Below are positions 22,609 to 33,046 of a stretch of 64,000 nucleotides of DNA, piece after piece. A program made the translations under genes and the position numbers. The first letter of the stretch is position 1, and the number at the start of each line of letters is the position of its first letter. The stretch lies in assembly GCA_963693365.1 (NCBI GenBank), contig CAVNZM010000016.1, positions 2,046,001 through 2,110,000 of the forward strand, given 5' to 3'. The notes beneath the pieces are model-generated. The model was not told the DNA's origin. It saw only the letters and a list, made by a program, of their open reading frames with translations, and made no database searches. The DNA is from Amoebidium appalachense. Taxonomy: Eukaryota > Ichthyosporea.

Positions 22609-23184
22609 TTTTCTTTTTCTTTTTTTCTCTTTTTTTCTTTTTTTGGGGGGTTGGGGGGGGGGGGGGGGGGGGGGGGTTGCTCTGCAAATATTTACAGAAG
22701 CGTTCGCATTCCCCAGTGCGCGCACGCCAAGGCCTCCTATAAGTCTCGCACTGAATTGTGGCACCAATGGGAATAAGGCGAGTCTTTGCGCAAGGTGTAC
22801 GTAATTTTGTGACAATATGATTGGTCGAACTGAACCGGTTGACTGCCTGCCCCCGGTACGTCATCATCAGGGTGAAGCAAATTCCATACAGGTGACAACA
22901 GGTTACTTCTTTCTCATATTACTAGCAGTTGTGTGTAGAGACGCAGCTAAAAAACAAAAACTTATATCGTGTATATATTAAATCTAGCTTTATATAGTTT
23001 TGATTCATTTTCTCTTCTTGTTCTTGTGAACCTATATTGTTGTCAGCACCCTGGAGAGGATTGGAATGTGCTTTAACTTACCACTCATCGACATGTGTAT
23101 TGAAAATGCAAAAATGAACATTTATTCGCATCATACACACATAAATATATAATTATATATATATATGTTAACTATAAAATAAAA
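22211..23184. other. Intergenic: microsatellites, no gene seen
   Basis: Contains (GTTT)n at 22376-22401, (CTTT)n at 22560-22610, and a composite T/G tract at 22640-22677. No ORF has convincing content and no RNA gene is recognisable. Confidence 0.5.
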
Positions 23185-23514
23185 TTAGCATTCACCATTC
23201 ATTCCATAAAAATATTCATTCGCAATGCATCCAATGTATAGAAAACATAGTATCTGGCAATTATTCAGATCACTATCGGATTCGGATTCACTCTCCTCTG
23301 TATCACCCTCTACCCGCTCGCAGCTTGCCCAATCACATCTGCACTCTCCAAGACAAGCACATACCCACATGCCACGACCTATGAGAGAGACTCCTCTGAG
23401 ATACACATTTACACCAGACTCAAGATCAATATAGCTGCGTGGAATGCACAACGTGAGCGGCACACAGCCCCCTAAATCAATCCGGCAGACAAATTTCTCA
23501 AAATGTCTGATTTT
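23185..23514 (-). CDS. Possible Cys-rich exon or gene fragment
   Basis: An open minus-strand stretch without an ATG at its start. It reads KFVCRIDLGGCVPLTLCIPR, then SLIGRGMWVCACLGECRCDW, then an acidic Ser/Glu run (EESESESDSDLNN), stop at 23185. Cys spacing and charge look protein-like. The frame 5' of it (23522-23797, ATG at 23797) is open in a different phase, so this may be a two-exon or frameshifted gene. No family recognised. Confidence 0.25.
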   Translation of the reverse strand, partial: KIRHFEKFVCRIDLGGCVPLTLCIPRSYIDLESGVNVYLRGVSLIGRGMWVCACLGECRCDWASCERVEGDTEESESESDSDLNNCQILCFLYIGCIANEYFYGMNGEC

Positions 23515-24335
23515 TATTGTTTTATAATGACCTTATGATTAGTTTGTAAACTTTTTTCTTTGCAGGAGCATTGGACAGCACCGGAGACAGAGTAACAGGG
23601 CTCCGCGCCGTGTGCAATGTCCGAGATATGCAGGTGATAGTGGTCGTGAAAATTCGGTGATGTACATATGCTGGTCTATACGATTTGCAGTTTAGGTTTT
23701 TATTGGTGAAAGTATGTAGAGGAATGTGTTCCTGCATATGTAGACGTTTTGATTGGATTATAGTCATGAGGTGATCCCGCCCGCAATATTTTTGCATGCC
23801 GATGCTTTGGTTTAGAGCCTTTTGGCTGCTGTGTGCGTCTCAGTCGCTGTGCTCATTAGCATAGTGTAGGTAGGCCTCCTTAGGCTCCCTGTTCGCTGTA
23901 AGTAGGTAGGCCTTTTTAGGTTACTGCCTGTAGTCAAGTTTTTGCAATTCAGTGGCCACGCCTGTATGGCCACCTTCGCTGAGTGGCCGTGTTCCCATTT
24001 GTGCCCTTTTCGGCCTACAGTGGTGCCTTCCCACCGCTAGTTTTTCCAGTCCTTGGTGCCCTTTTTGTGTCGCGCCAGCCCCGCCTCCGACGTAGCCCTG
24101 CCGCCACCATGTCGTTCCTTCTCTGACCGACAGCGGTGCCTTGGTTTGGTGGCGCTGTTTCGTCCTCCTACCCCGGGTCGCTCCCCTACCCGCTCATCAT
24201 CGCGCTCATTTTGTTTTGGCCCTGGCCCCCCGCGGGCCACGGGCCTTCCAGCTTAAGTAGCCTGGTTGGGGCTTACGCACGGGTTTTTCTTTCTGTTTGC
24301 GGTGCTTCCGCCCGTGCCTTTCATTGTCGTTCATC

Positions 24336-25450
24336 ATGGCCCCGGTAATTTCAATGGAAGCTCGTCCTATGCCACGTCTGCCCTTAAAGTTTGCCGCCTC
24401 TGATCTTTTCCCGATCCCAACCATTCCTGTCCCTACTCGTCGTGACCCTGCAGCCGGTCCCCTTCGCAGCCAGCGCCGTAGGCAGGCTGACGTTTGTCTC
24501 GCCGTGTGTCTGCTGTCACGCTGGCTAACCGCTATATTTGCTCCCTCAACGAGTTGTGGGCAGGTGGCCCTTTCCATTTTCCGTCTCGGTCGGTGAACAG
24601 TCACCACCAAGCCTTCTGGACCTTTGTCCTGAGGGCAAGCCAGGACGCTATACGCGCGGGTGTCTATGATGCTCATCCAGCGAGTAGTCTCTTGGCCGCG
24701 CTCCCCTCGCCCTACCCTGTCCTTACAGGTTGTTTGCCCCTTACTACAGCTGCCAATGCCGCTCTTCCACCCCTTGGGGTAGGGGCCACGGTCGACGTGT
24801 TGCAGTACGTGTGCTGCATCCGTTTTTGTCTTCGCCCGCTGGTGGTCTTCTCAAGCCTTCTCCACCCTCGGCTGCGGAGCTCCGCCGCATTCGTCCGGCA
24901 CATTCTGTTCCCAATGGGGAATATGGGCCTTTGCTTCAGCCTGAGCGCCTGCAGGAGTGTGGCATGGTACACTATTTCGAGGCCACGGACAAGCCGGCGG
25001 CCATCAACTTGCGGCCCGGGGCTTTTTGGTGTTCCCAAAGACATGCGTGCTCGTGTGATTTTCGACGGCCATCGCGGCAACTTGTTCTTCGCTCGCGACC
25101 ACCCGGCGCTTCAAGTGCATCTCCCCAACCCTGCAGATTTCGCTGATCTCCTGCTGGGCCCCGGCGAGTGCCTTTTCTTTAACAAGTCCGACATGGACAA
25201 CCAGTTCCACCGTCTGCGCGCGCCGCCATGGCTTTGGAAATATTTTGGTCTCCCTCCGGTACTATCCACCGCCGTCGGCCTGCCTGGCTTTTCCCGGCTT
25301 GTGTACCCTGCCCTTAAAACCGTTCCCAATGGCATGGGCTGGGTACTACACTCTGTTCTCGTCGTGCAAGATGTCCACAATCAGCTAGCAGACGCCGCTG
25401 GCATGCCCCGTTTTGAGCGCCTTTGCGCTATTGTTCCCCGAGAAATCGGT
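24336..25450 (+). pseudogene. Reverse-transcriptase-like retroelement ORF, frameshifted and truncated
   Basis: Starts at an ATG at 24336 and needs at least three frame changes. Recognisable parts: a basic N-terminal region (RRDPAAGPLRSQRRRQADV); SLNELWAGGPF; GPLLQPERLQ; then MRARVIFDGHRGNLFF, FNKSDMDNQFHRLR (RT motif A region, Asp in SDMDN), WLWKYFGLPPV, and VYPALKTVPNGMGW (motif B region, normally LPMGW). This layout occurs in a poorly classified RT group found in protists, fungi and invertebrates. No YxDD motif C follows; the ORF runs out into a C-rich region at 25599. So it is a decayed element rather than a gene. Confidence 0.5.
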
Positions 25451-25857
25451 TGCTCTCTGTGTTGGAATACGTCACTACGTGGTACAGCAAGAGTCTTGAA
25501 GTATGTGACTGTATGTGTCTTAGGGCCCCTCGTTTGTATTCGTGTCTGCTCTTCTTCTTTGTGCTCTCCGGGCCCCTTCTCTCCCTTTTGCTCTTTTCTC
25601 CACCCCCCCCCCCCCCCCCCCCCCCCCGTATCTCTCTCTCCCTTGTTTCTGTGACTGTGCACGGATATCTGTAGATCTGTGCACACCTGGCTCCCTTGCC
25701 TGATAGGATTTATTGCATTTTATCTGTGTTTGCTGACTCCTCTGTTTTTCTGAGAGTAGTGTGATTCAATGGCTAGCTATATTCGTTGTCTTTGTTTTAG
25801 TTCAAAGTAGGATGACTCACCAATAGACGCGAGTGAGTACATCTGTCGTATCCTATT

Positions 25858-26565
25858 GTATATGTACTAGAGACGCGGCACTCTACTAAGTGTACACACA
25901 CGAAAAGGAACGAACGTGTACTGAAATACGGTAAAGTTTATTCAGACCAGGCTCCGACGGGCAAACTTAGATCCGTACGGAATGAGACTAAGTCACAACT
26001 GAGGCCATCAAGGCCGTGCCCATCTGAGGCCATCAAGGCCCCTACGATGCCACATTCCAAACATTCCGATCTACTTTTATCGTGCGCCTGCACGAGCTAA
26101 GTCGATCTACTCAACTAATATATTTATCCATGTCTCACCCCTCACCCTCCCCCTAGTGGCACCGCAGAGTCTAAATCTACATTTCATACTATCCTCCCCC
26201 CCCTCCCTCCCCCCCTTTCCTCTACAAATAAAAATAAATAAATACGTTTGGCAACATACACTATCAAACCTTGCCAATACTTACAAAAGGGCTTCTGCCC
26301 GAACAATCACATTCCTAAGTCCTCCTACGATCTATCCTACACACTAATTAGAATTCTATTGGTCGGCTGTCCCGGCTGACGTGGTCCAATGCCCTGCGCC
26401 GGCAGAGGCAAGATGCACGCAGCTGTACAGCTATCTTGAGGCCCCGGACTTGATCTTGATGATCTGTGGACCCGGGCCACCCCCCCCCCCCCCCCCCCCC
26501 CGCCCCCCCCCCCGATCTCGATCGTAGACTTAGGCTAATCTGCTGAGACGGATTAGTATATGTCA
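25858..26565 (-). repeat. Candidate 3' LTR of the chromovirus
   Basis: The segment left of the polypurine tract ends TATATGTCA on the plus strand and starts about TGTATATGTAC at 25858, giving a TG...CA outline of about 700 bp. It contains two GAGGCCATCAAGGCC copies (about 25999 and 26026). No second copy was found to confirm it, so the left boundary is a guess. Confidence 0.25.
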
Positions 26566-26770
26566 ACTCCCCCCCCGGCCCCCGGAAAAGCTGAGTCCCA
26601 CCTCAGTCACATTACATCTAACACCCCCTAAAAAGACATAGACTAATCAGTCTCCCAAAAAAAAATTAAAATTAAATAAATTACGAAGAAAAATAATAAA
26701 TTAATCTACACCAGAAGCTTGATACATACGGAGACACCTATGATAATAAATTAAATTCCTACGACTACGT

Positions 26771-27463
26771 TCACACTCCTCCTCGGTCTCCTCCCCCCCT
26801 CCCCCCCCCCCCACGGCGTGTGTCTACGTGTATTTGCAGCACTCCCCCCCCGGCCCCCTCCCCCATCGACTTTTTCACACCACGATGATTAAACTGAGGA
26901 ATAACTCTCTTTGGCCTAGAGGGAGCACTAGGCAACTCCCTCTGCACTAATCTAGCCTCATAAGCACGAATAGAAAACGGGCAATCCAAATGAAACTCAG
27001 GCAACCACTGATCTTCCTGATAACCTCCCTCAAAACGAATTAAATAATAATTTACCTTACCTTCCTTACCTTCGATAACCTTTTTATCCATAATTTTATC
27101 TACTGCAGCCTCCGATACATCCACCGACCCGTCATAGTCGGGGGTGAATGCATCTAACACTCGACGGCCCTCCGGCCGTTTAACCCTAAGGGCCCTTTCA
27201 TAATATTCCTTTATATCATCTACATTATAAAATCTAACATCACTCTCATTATCTAACCTCTGCACCTTATATTCCGTCGGACCTAACCTAGCCACTATTT
27301 TATACGGACCGATAAAAAGAGGCAACCATTTCTTACCATACTTACGAAGACCTTCACCTTCACCCTTACCTTCCTGCTCCTGCTTATATCTCTTTTTCCT
27401 AGTATGATCCCTAATTAAAACTAAAGTACCCTCGGCAAATTCACGTAACGGACGTGTGGACAC
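26771..27463 (-). CDS. Integrase C-terminus: GPY/F module and chromodomain
   Basis: KWLPLFIGPYKIVARLGPTE is the GPY/F module. The later VDKIMDKKVIEGKEGKVNYY followed by LIRFEGGYQEDQWLPE is a chromodomain, which places the element in the chromovirus group. Chromodomains steer integration toward marked chromatin. A Pro/Gly-rich tail follows. Confidence 0.8.
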   Translation of the reverse strand: MSTRPLREFAEGTLVLIRDHTRKKRYKQEQEGKGEGEGLRKYGKKWLPLFIGPYKIVARLGPTEYKVQRLDNESDVRFYNVDDIKEYYERALRVKRPEGRRVLDAFTPDYDGSVDVSEAAVDKIMDKKVIEGKEGKVNYYLIRFEGGYQEDQWLPEFHLDCPFSIRAYEARLVQRELPSAPSRPKRVIPQFNHRGVKKSMGEGAGGGVLQIHVDTRRGGGGRGGGDRGGV

Positions 27464-27528
27464 GTCTGTAAGTGCCTGTGCCTGCTGTGTACGGGCCAGA
27501 GCTGCATCACGTGCAGCCCGGGCCCGGG

Positions 27529-27906
27529 TTAGTAGCTGCTCCCGGAACTCAGTCCAGTCCAGTGGGGATAAGTTAGTCGGTCAGCCCCCCCCATCGGCAA
27601 AAGTGCCGTATCTAACAAACTAATAGCCTCCTGCCCATAGACCAAATAAAACGGAGAAAAACCAGTCACAGCACGAGGGGTAGAATTATATGAATGAGCA
27701 ATAAACCTAGACATATGATCCCAATCATTAGCCTCCACATCCACCATTTTGCCAAAGGACTTCTGAAACACTGCATGCACACGTTCAGAGATGGCATTTG
27801 CTTGAGGGTGATATGCAGACGTAGTGATATGAGCTACCCTTAAAATTTTACACACCTCCGACACCAACTGATTTAAAAACACACGACTCCTATCCGTTAA
27901 CAAAAC
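27529..27906 (-). CDS. Chromovirus integrase, C-terminal catalytic part
   Basis: Continues the core after the nested insertion: VLLTDRSRVFLNQLVSEVCK (second catalytic Asp), TTSAYHPQANAISERVHAVF (catalytic Glu), ARAVTGFSPFYLVYGQEA. Joined to the part ending at 34231, the integrase core would be complete. Confidence 0.8.
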   Translation of the reverse strand, partial: VLLTDRSRVFLNQLVSEVCKILRVAHITTSAYHPQANAISERVHAVFQKSFGKMVDVEANDWDHMSRFIAHSYNSTPRAVTGFSPFYLVYGQEAISLLDTALLPMGGADRLTYPHWTGLSSGSSY

Positions 27907-27921
27907 ACGAGGACAACCAAA
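27907..27921. repeat. Target-site duplication, left copy
   Basis: ACGAGGACAACCAAA, identical to 34231-34245. It borders the poly-A tail of the LINE-type element. Confidence 0.9.
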
Positions 27922-28215
27922 TTTTTTTTTATTTTTTATTTTATCACGTTTTGTTCCCGGAGGGCCTTTTCAGGCCCTCTAGGGAAACTACCGTCTACCA
28001 CACAGCACCGACAGTACACTAGTTAAGGTGCTATCTATGAGTTCAGCTAAGCTAAACCATCCTTCACAACCTAACTATAAGTACACACTTTGCCCAGGGC
28101 TACTACCCCAGCCACGCCGGCAGGAGGCTCCAGTCCTCCCCTCCATTCAAACTGAAACCTAGCAATAAACGTTAACCGAGGGCTCTCATTGGTCGATCTA
28201 CAGTATTGGGAAGTC

Positions 28216-29274
28216 CTAGGTGTTGTGTATAATATTTACGGTGGGTATGGGTGGATGATGGGGTGTGGTGGTGGTGGTGGGGGGGGGGTTGCTGCCTAAC
28301 ATTATGTGTTGGTGTACGTATGTTGTGGCGATGTTTTTGTGGACTAAAAGGTGGGTTTTACAGGGCACACCGGGTCTGTGGGTGTTCCGGCATTCAGAAC
28401 AGGCCGGCCGGGTGTGTGTGGGGGGTGTATTTGTTGGTTTTTTGGGTTTTTGGAGAGCCATACTTTTCTTTCTACGGGTGGTGGGTATATGGTGGTGTTT
28501 TTGCATTTTAGGGTGGGTGGGGGGGAGTGTTGTGTTCCGTGGGTGCCAAATTTTTGAAAAGAAAAAGGATTGCAACTCTACTGTGATTTTTCCTAAGATG
28601 GCCCGGGTGGTGGTCTTGGTGGTGCCGGTGGCTGCAAGTAGTGGGCCCACCGATCGTGGGCAGAATCCCCGTTCGACCCACTTGGTGTCTTCGGGGTCAG
28701 GTGGGTCACCGTTGCCTCCTATCCAGTTTATCCATGCACATTGGTCTACCACCGTGGCTGCCGTATGGTGGTGCTGTGCCGTGGGGGTGTTTGGATGACG
28801 AGTGTGCAGGACGTTGTGGATGCAGGCTGTGATGGCGGTGGTCAGGGTGGGGACTTCCCCGGCATGGGCCGGGCAGGCCCAGAGGTGGGTGGTGGTCTCA
28901 GGGTGCTGGCTGCACCGGGGGCATGTGGGCTGTGTAACGACGGTGGGGTGATCTCGGTGTAGCCGTGCCATGGTAGGCAGGGTGCCCATGGCCAGGGACA
29001 GGCTACGAGTGTTTCCTCTGACTGCCCCGATGGTTGCCTGTGTGGGCCCCTTGTTGAGCTTGAGGGGGTTCCGTTCGGCTGGGAGCAGTCTGGGGTCGGC
29101 TAGTATGGACATAGCCTTGGTCTTGCCGGCCATGTCGGTGAGGAAGTCCTTGTTCAACCGGTTCAGTGTACCGGGAATGTTGCCGGGGATACGGTGGCCT
29201 TGTAGTCGTAGGAAGTATTTCCCCCCCCCCGGGGCCGGAGGTAGGGGGGGGGGGGGGGAGGACTCTTCCTGCAT
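28216..29274 (-). CDS. LINE-type C-terminal region with CCHC zinc finger
   Basis: Open frame of 352 codons after the RNase H. It holds QPTCPRCSQHPETTTHLWAC, a C-x2-C-x8-H-x4-C finger of the type found at the end of RNase H-bearing LINE proteins. A second Cys cluster (ACSECRNTHRPGVPCKTH) lies near the end. The stop at 28216 is about 290 bp from the poly-A tail. Confidence 0.6.
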   Translation of the reverse strand: MQEESSPPPPLPPAPGGGKYFLRLQGHRIPGNIPGTLNRLNKDFLTDMAGKTKAMSILADPRLLPAERNPLKLNKGPTQATIGAVRGNTRSLSLAMGTLPTMARLHRDHPTVVTQPTCPRCSQHPETTTHLWACPAHAGEVPTLTTAITACIHNVLHTRHPNTPTAQHHHTAATVVDQCAWINWIGGNGDPPDPEDTKWVERGFCPRSVGPLLAATGTTKTTTRAILGKITVELQSFFFSKIWHPRNTTLPPTHPKMQKHHHIPTTRRKKSMALQKPKKPTNTPPTHTRPACSECRNTHRPGVPCKTHLLVHKNIATTYVHQHIMLGSNPPPTTTTTPHHPPIPTVNIIHNT

Positions 29275-29449
29275 TGGCTGCCTTGTCTGCCTCGTTATTC
29301 CGTTGACCGTACCGTTTGGTGTTGGATTGGTGCCCCTTCACCCACGATACCTGTACAGAGCCTGGTTGCCGGAGAGAGAGTTGGTCTCGTACGTGAGCCC
29401 ATTCCACTATGTGGGGGAACTTTAGCTTGCGTCGAGGGGGTGTGGTGGG
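29003..29449 (-). CDS. LINE-type RNase H domain, last part
   Basis: Reads on from the first part (PRRKLKFPHIVEWAHVRDQL), then VQVSWVKGHQSNTKRYGQRN and NEADKAANAG with the His and last Asp of RNase H. Together with the part right of 33046, the D-E-D-(H)-D set is complete. The frame breaks at a C16 run near 29250. Confidence 0.65.
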   Translation of the reverse strand, partial: PTTPPRRKLKFPHIVEWAHVRDQLSLRQPGSVQVSWVKGHQSNTKRYGQRNNEADKAANAGRVLPPPPPTSGPGGGEILPTTTRPPYPRQHSRYTEPVEQGLPHRHGRQDQGYVHTSRPQTAPSRTEPPQAQQGAHTGNHRGSQRKHS

Positions 29450-29929
29450 TGTAAACAGTTGGACTAGTTAGGATAAGGCAGAGTACAACTGAATCAAAAT
29501 AAAGACAGAGAACGGGTAGAAAGGCACACGCGGCCAGGTTGCTTTTACTATGGGCCGACTCAGTCTGTCTCAGACTTCACTGATGTGATCCCCGTACTGG
29601 GACGGCTTTCTTATATAGCCCCCAGGTTTCGGATCAAGGCCCAGGATTGGTTCATCCGCGGCCAGCGCGGGTGGCAACATGCCATTCGTGATTCTGGTGC
29701 GGTCCGAGCCAGTCAGACCTTCGTCCTATTTATGCAAACCTCTTATTGGTTCACTTCGTTTATGTGGTATGCAGCTGAAGAATCATACATGGTTCATTTC
29801 TTAGGTAAGATTGATTCCTATTGGTGTGGACATAATATTTATGTGATATTCATGACAAAGAACGAATTGTGTGCTAGTAGATCACATTCTTTAGTAAACA
29901 TGTACAGTTCATGTGTACAGTTGTTTACA
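29450..29929 (-). repeat. LTR, left copy (3' LTR)
   Basis: 480 bp, TG...CA with short inverted ends; matches 32562-33041. Contains a TTATATAG TATA-like box (plus-strand orientation) near 29611. Confidence 0.95.
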
Positions 29930-29940
29930 CTCCCCCCCTT
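29930..29940 (-). promoter_or_regulatory. Polypurine tract of the LTR element
   Basis: Sense AAGGGGGGGAG immediately before the 3' LTR; sets the element's orientation. Confidence 0.7.
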
Positions 29941-30039
29941 GTCGGGAGCCTGGTGGTGTCGTTAGACAAGCAAACCACCAGGCTGAGAGGCGATAAACAA
30001 CCTTCAGCGAGAATTCTTGTGTGTGCCGAGCTGCTGGAC

Positions 30040-32300
30040 AGAACAGAGCAAGGACGGTGGAATAGAGTTGTGCACGTCTATGAGCACTTCTTCATTTGCC
30101 AAAACGTAAATTCATGCAGCATTCTTCTGTGATTTCATTTTCGTGGCGAAGATTGTTGCAGAGTGTGCGTGCGAATAATTCGCTAAGCCTTCGTCTCTGT
30201 GCTTGGCTTTTCTGTAGAAGTAGTATTTTCCTTTTTGGGAATTTTTCCTTTTTAGGATACTCCCGCAGATTCGTTTTCAATTGCGAGTAATTTGGTTGTG
30301 TGGATGAATGATCATACCAAACATTCGATAATGAATATAACTCGAGCCTTAGGTCACTTCGTAGCTCAGGTAGTGGTGGATAGCTTCAAGGCTTAGCCGC
30401 TGCTCCTTATCCCGGTTCTACCTTAAGACTGTAAGGCGAGTCACCATGGCCGGAAAAGCCACTTCTTTCATGAACAAAGAGCACTTCTTTCCTTTCAGCT
30501 TTAACCCTGCATCATCGGAGCCGGGAATAACATGAATAAGGATGCCCTAAGTGTTCTTCGTTGGGCGACATAAAGAAATATATCACCCGTCAGAACCAGT
30601 AAAAGCCCGGTTCATAATTCATAAGAAGAGGGTAGGCAAAGCAAGCCTCCTTCAGAAAACACATGCTTCCATTCGTGAGCAGTTTTCGTATCCCATTTGC
30701 CAGCCATTTTTCGTTGAGCAGGGGGATTCCAGACATAATACATTCTTCTGGAGGCTTGGCCTAAAAAGAAAAGTCGTCAGAGTCGCCCTTTCTTTTGTAA
30801 GCAACTTCGTGAGCGCGCTTCGTATCTTCATATCCTCCAGTGCAGGTCTGGATGGTGCCCCATCCTCTGCTTCATTTGTAGGTGGCCCTACTGTAGGTTC
30901 TGTTCGTTGTGTGGAATACCAAAACCATTCGTATTCGTGGAACTGCTTTGTGCTGTGCTTGCTTTCGTGTTGGTGTTCATGTAGTTACCCCATTCACACA
31001 CCTACTACTTTCATACATCAGACGTAAGTAGCTGCCTGGGGGGTGTGTGGTTCGTGTTCGTGGCATTCTTCTGTTCCTTCGTGAGAAGAATATTCGTTTT
31101 AGCAGAGGTGCCCAATAAGGCAGCTTGTGGGGTTGTCTCCCGCATGTGCCCATTGGTGGGGTATGCACGTGCTAAATTGTTACAGTGTCATCATATTGCA
31201 AGGGAATAACATGGTCACCTCCGTACCAGGGCCTAGGTACACATGATGGTCCGATGTGTTAGTCAACAACACCTTGCATTCGTATTCGTATTCGTCTTCC
31301 ACGTCACTTTCTTCAGTAGTGAAGGAGGGTATTCGTAATTCGAAACTGAAAGGCTTCCAGCCAAAATACTGACACTGTATGCTGGGGTTGTGAGGGAACG
31401 GTGCCCATACCACATTCTTTTGTTCTGGTGGGGGTGTGCCGGCAGCTAGTGCAAGGCTTGACAGTGTAATTGGTATGTTACACAGTATTGCCACAGACGG
31501 GCATTCACCTTAAAATTCGTACCCAACACCTTCTTTGTTTTTCACATGCATGAACAAAAGTTCTGCATCGACTTTATTACATGCCTTTTGTGCACCAAGA
31601 GTGCAAATTCGTTAGGGCGTGGCACCAGGAAGGGCCGCCATACATGAGGCATATGTTCGTAATGTGTTTAGGCATGCCAGCATACATTCATGCGCATGTT
31701 GTGCATCCTGTGCGCTAAACTATGGGGCATGCTGTATTCGAAAACAGCAAGAAATTCGAAGCATGCATGCAAAACTACTTTCACAGCACCTTATGTCCTC
31801 AATGCTATAGGAACAGCGACTATCTTCTTCTTTAAATGCATTCGTGCTGAAAGTGGCCGTGCATCTGGCTTGCGAGTGTGGAGGTGCATGCGGTGGCATG
31901 GACACGATGACAGTGTGCAATAGCGCAATGCACGCAAGGGCAACGGTTTTATTTTCTTCCTAACATAGAGGGGGCTGTGTGCATTGCAACCCAAGCAGTG
32001 TTGTGCATTCGTTCTTGCATTTTCGTATTTCCAGTTCATTTTGCTTTCGTTTTTCGTTTTTTGTCGTTTGATAAATTCGTTACTTTGTTTTGTTTTGTGT
32101 TGCATTCATTTGTATTTCCTCTATGCATTCGCTTGTCGTTAATTCTTTATTTCATTGCGTATTCGTGATGGTTCGTTTTTCGTTGGTTCATTGCTTCGTT
32201 AGCAATTCTTTATTCGTTTGTTCGTGTATTCGTTGTTTCGTTGTGTATTCGTTTTTCTTCACATTTTTGATGTGTCGTAGCAAAAGAAGTTTTACATGCT
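30040..32300. repeat. ATTCGT-rich internal region of the LTR element
   Basis: I count 18 ATTCGT on the plus strand (for example three in tandem at about 31277) and none as ACGAAT, where fewer than one would be expected by chance in 2 kb. In the element's sense strand the word is ACGAAT. Confidence 0.7.
31180..31503 (-). other. Protein-like open stretch inside the LTR element
   Basis: No ATG, but about 105 open codons: PSIQCQYFGWKPFSFELRIP, an acidic ESDVEDEYEYEC run, and CKVLLTNTSDHHVYLGPGTE. The composition looks like a real protein relic. It does not resemble gag or pol. An upstream in-frame TAA closes it. Confidence 0.25.
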
Positions 32301-32540
32301 TTCAATTCTTTCCGTGTAGGTGGGCTGGCCACTTCAAACTTGTAGGTGTATATATTCTAAGCCGGACAAGGAAAGATGTGCCTATCATCGGGGTAAAAAG
32401 GATTGTGATCGGCCATGGGAGATTCTTGAGCTGATTGAAAGATGTGAGATTCTTGAACTGATTGAAAGATGTGAGATTCGAAGGATGCGAGATTCTTGAA
32501 CTGCGCGGTCGCCAATGTAAACAGTTGGCAATGTAAAACA

Positions 32541-32561
32541 GTGTCCTGCCGCGGTCGCCAA
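32541..32561 (-). promoter_or_regulatory. Primer-binding site of the LTR element
   Basis: Sense TTGGCGACCGCGGCAGGACA directly after the 5' LTR. TGGCGAC resembles PBSs that pair with tRNA 3' ends; I cannot name the tRNA. Confidence 0.55.
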
Positions 32562-33041
32562 TGTAAACAGTTGGACTAGTTAGGATAAGGCAGAGTACAA
32601 CTGAATCAAAATAAAGACAGAGAACGGGTAGAAAGGCACACGCGGCCAGGTTGCTTTTACTATGGGCCGACTCAGTCTGTCTCAGACTTCACTGATGTGA
32701 TCCCCGTACTGGGACGGCTTTCTTATATAGCCCCCAGGTTTCGGATCAAGGCCCAGGATTGGTTCATCCGCGGCCAGCGCGGGTGGCAACATGCCATTCG
32801 TGATTCTGGTGCGGTCCGAGCCAGTCAGACCTTCGTCCTATTTATGCAAACCTCTTATTGGTTCACTTCGTTTATGTGGTATGCAGCTGAAGAATCATAC
32901 ATGGTTCATTTCTTAGGTAAGATTGATTCCTATTGGTGTGGACATAATATTTATGTGATATTCATGACAAAGAACGAATTGTGTGCTAGTAGATCACATT
33001 CTTTAGTAAACATGTACAGTTCATGTGTACAGTTGTTTACA
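32562..33041 (-). repeat. LTR, right copy (5' LTR)
   Basis: 480 bp, identical to 29450-29929 as far as I can compare. The bases just left of it hold the primer-binding site (32541-32561) and a duplicated CGCGGTCGCCAATGTAAACA block from 32507. Confidence 0.95.
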
Positions 33042-33046
33042 GTGGG

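Larger units (their letters stand above)
29450..33041 (-). mobile_element. Non-autonomous LTR retrotransposon, 3592 bp
   Basis: Two 480-bp LTRs (29450-29929 and 32562-33041) that look identical by eye, ends TGTAAAC...GTTTACA, flanked by the 5-bp duplication GTGGG (29445-29449 and 33042-33046). Minus orientation: the sequence inside the right LTR is sense TTGGCGACCGCGGCAGGACA, a tRNA-type primer-binding site, and inside the left LTR is the sense tract AAGGGGGGGAG. The 2.6-kb internal region has no gag, pol or env homology that I can see, so it must depend on another element. It interrupts the RNase H of the LINE-type element. Identical LTRs imply recent insertion. Confidence 0.9.

Noticed and set aside
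28251-29425. Gly/Val/Trp-rich plus-strand ORFs
   Set aside because: They are antisense shadows of the RNase H and zinc-finger region of the LINE-type element.
29585-29965. 126-aa ORF in the LTR, repeated at 32697
   Set aside because: It lies within the duplicated LTRs; LTRs do not normally encode protein and the same ORF ends differently in the two copies.
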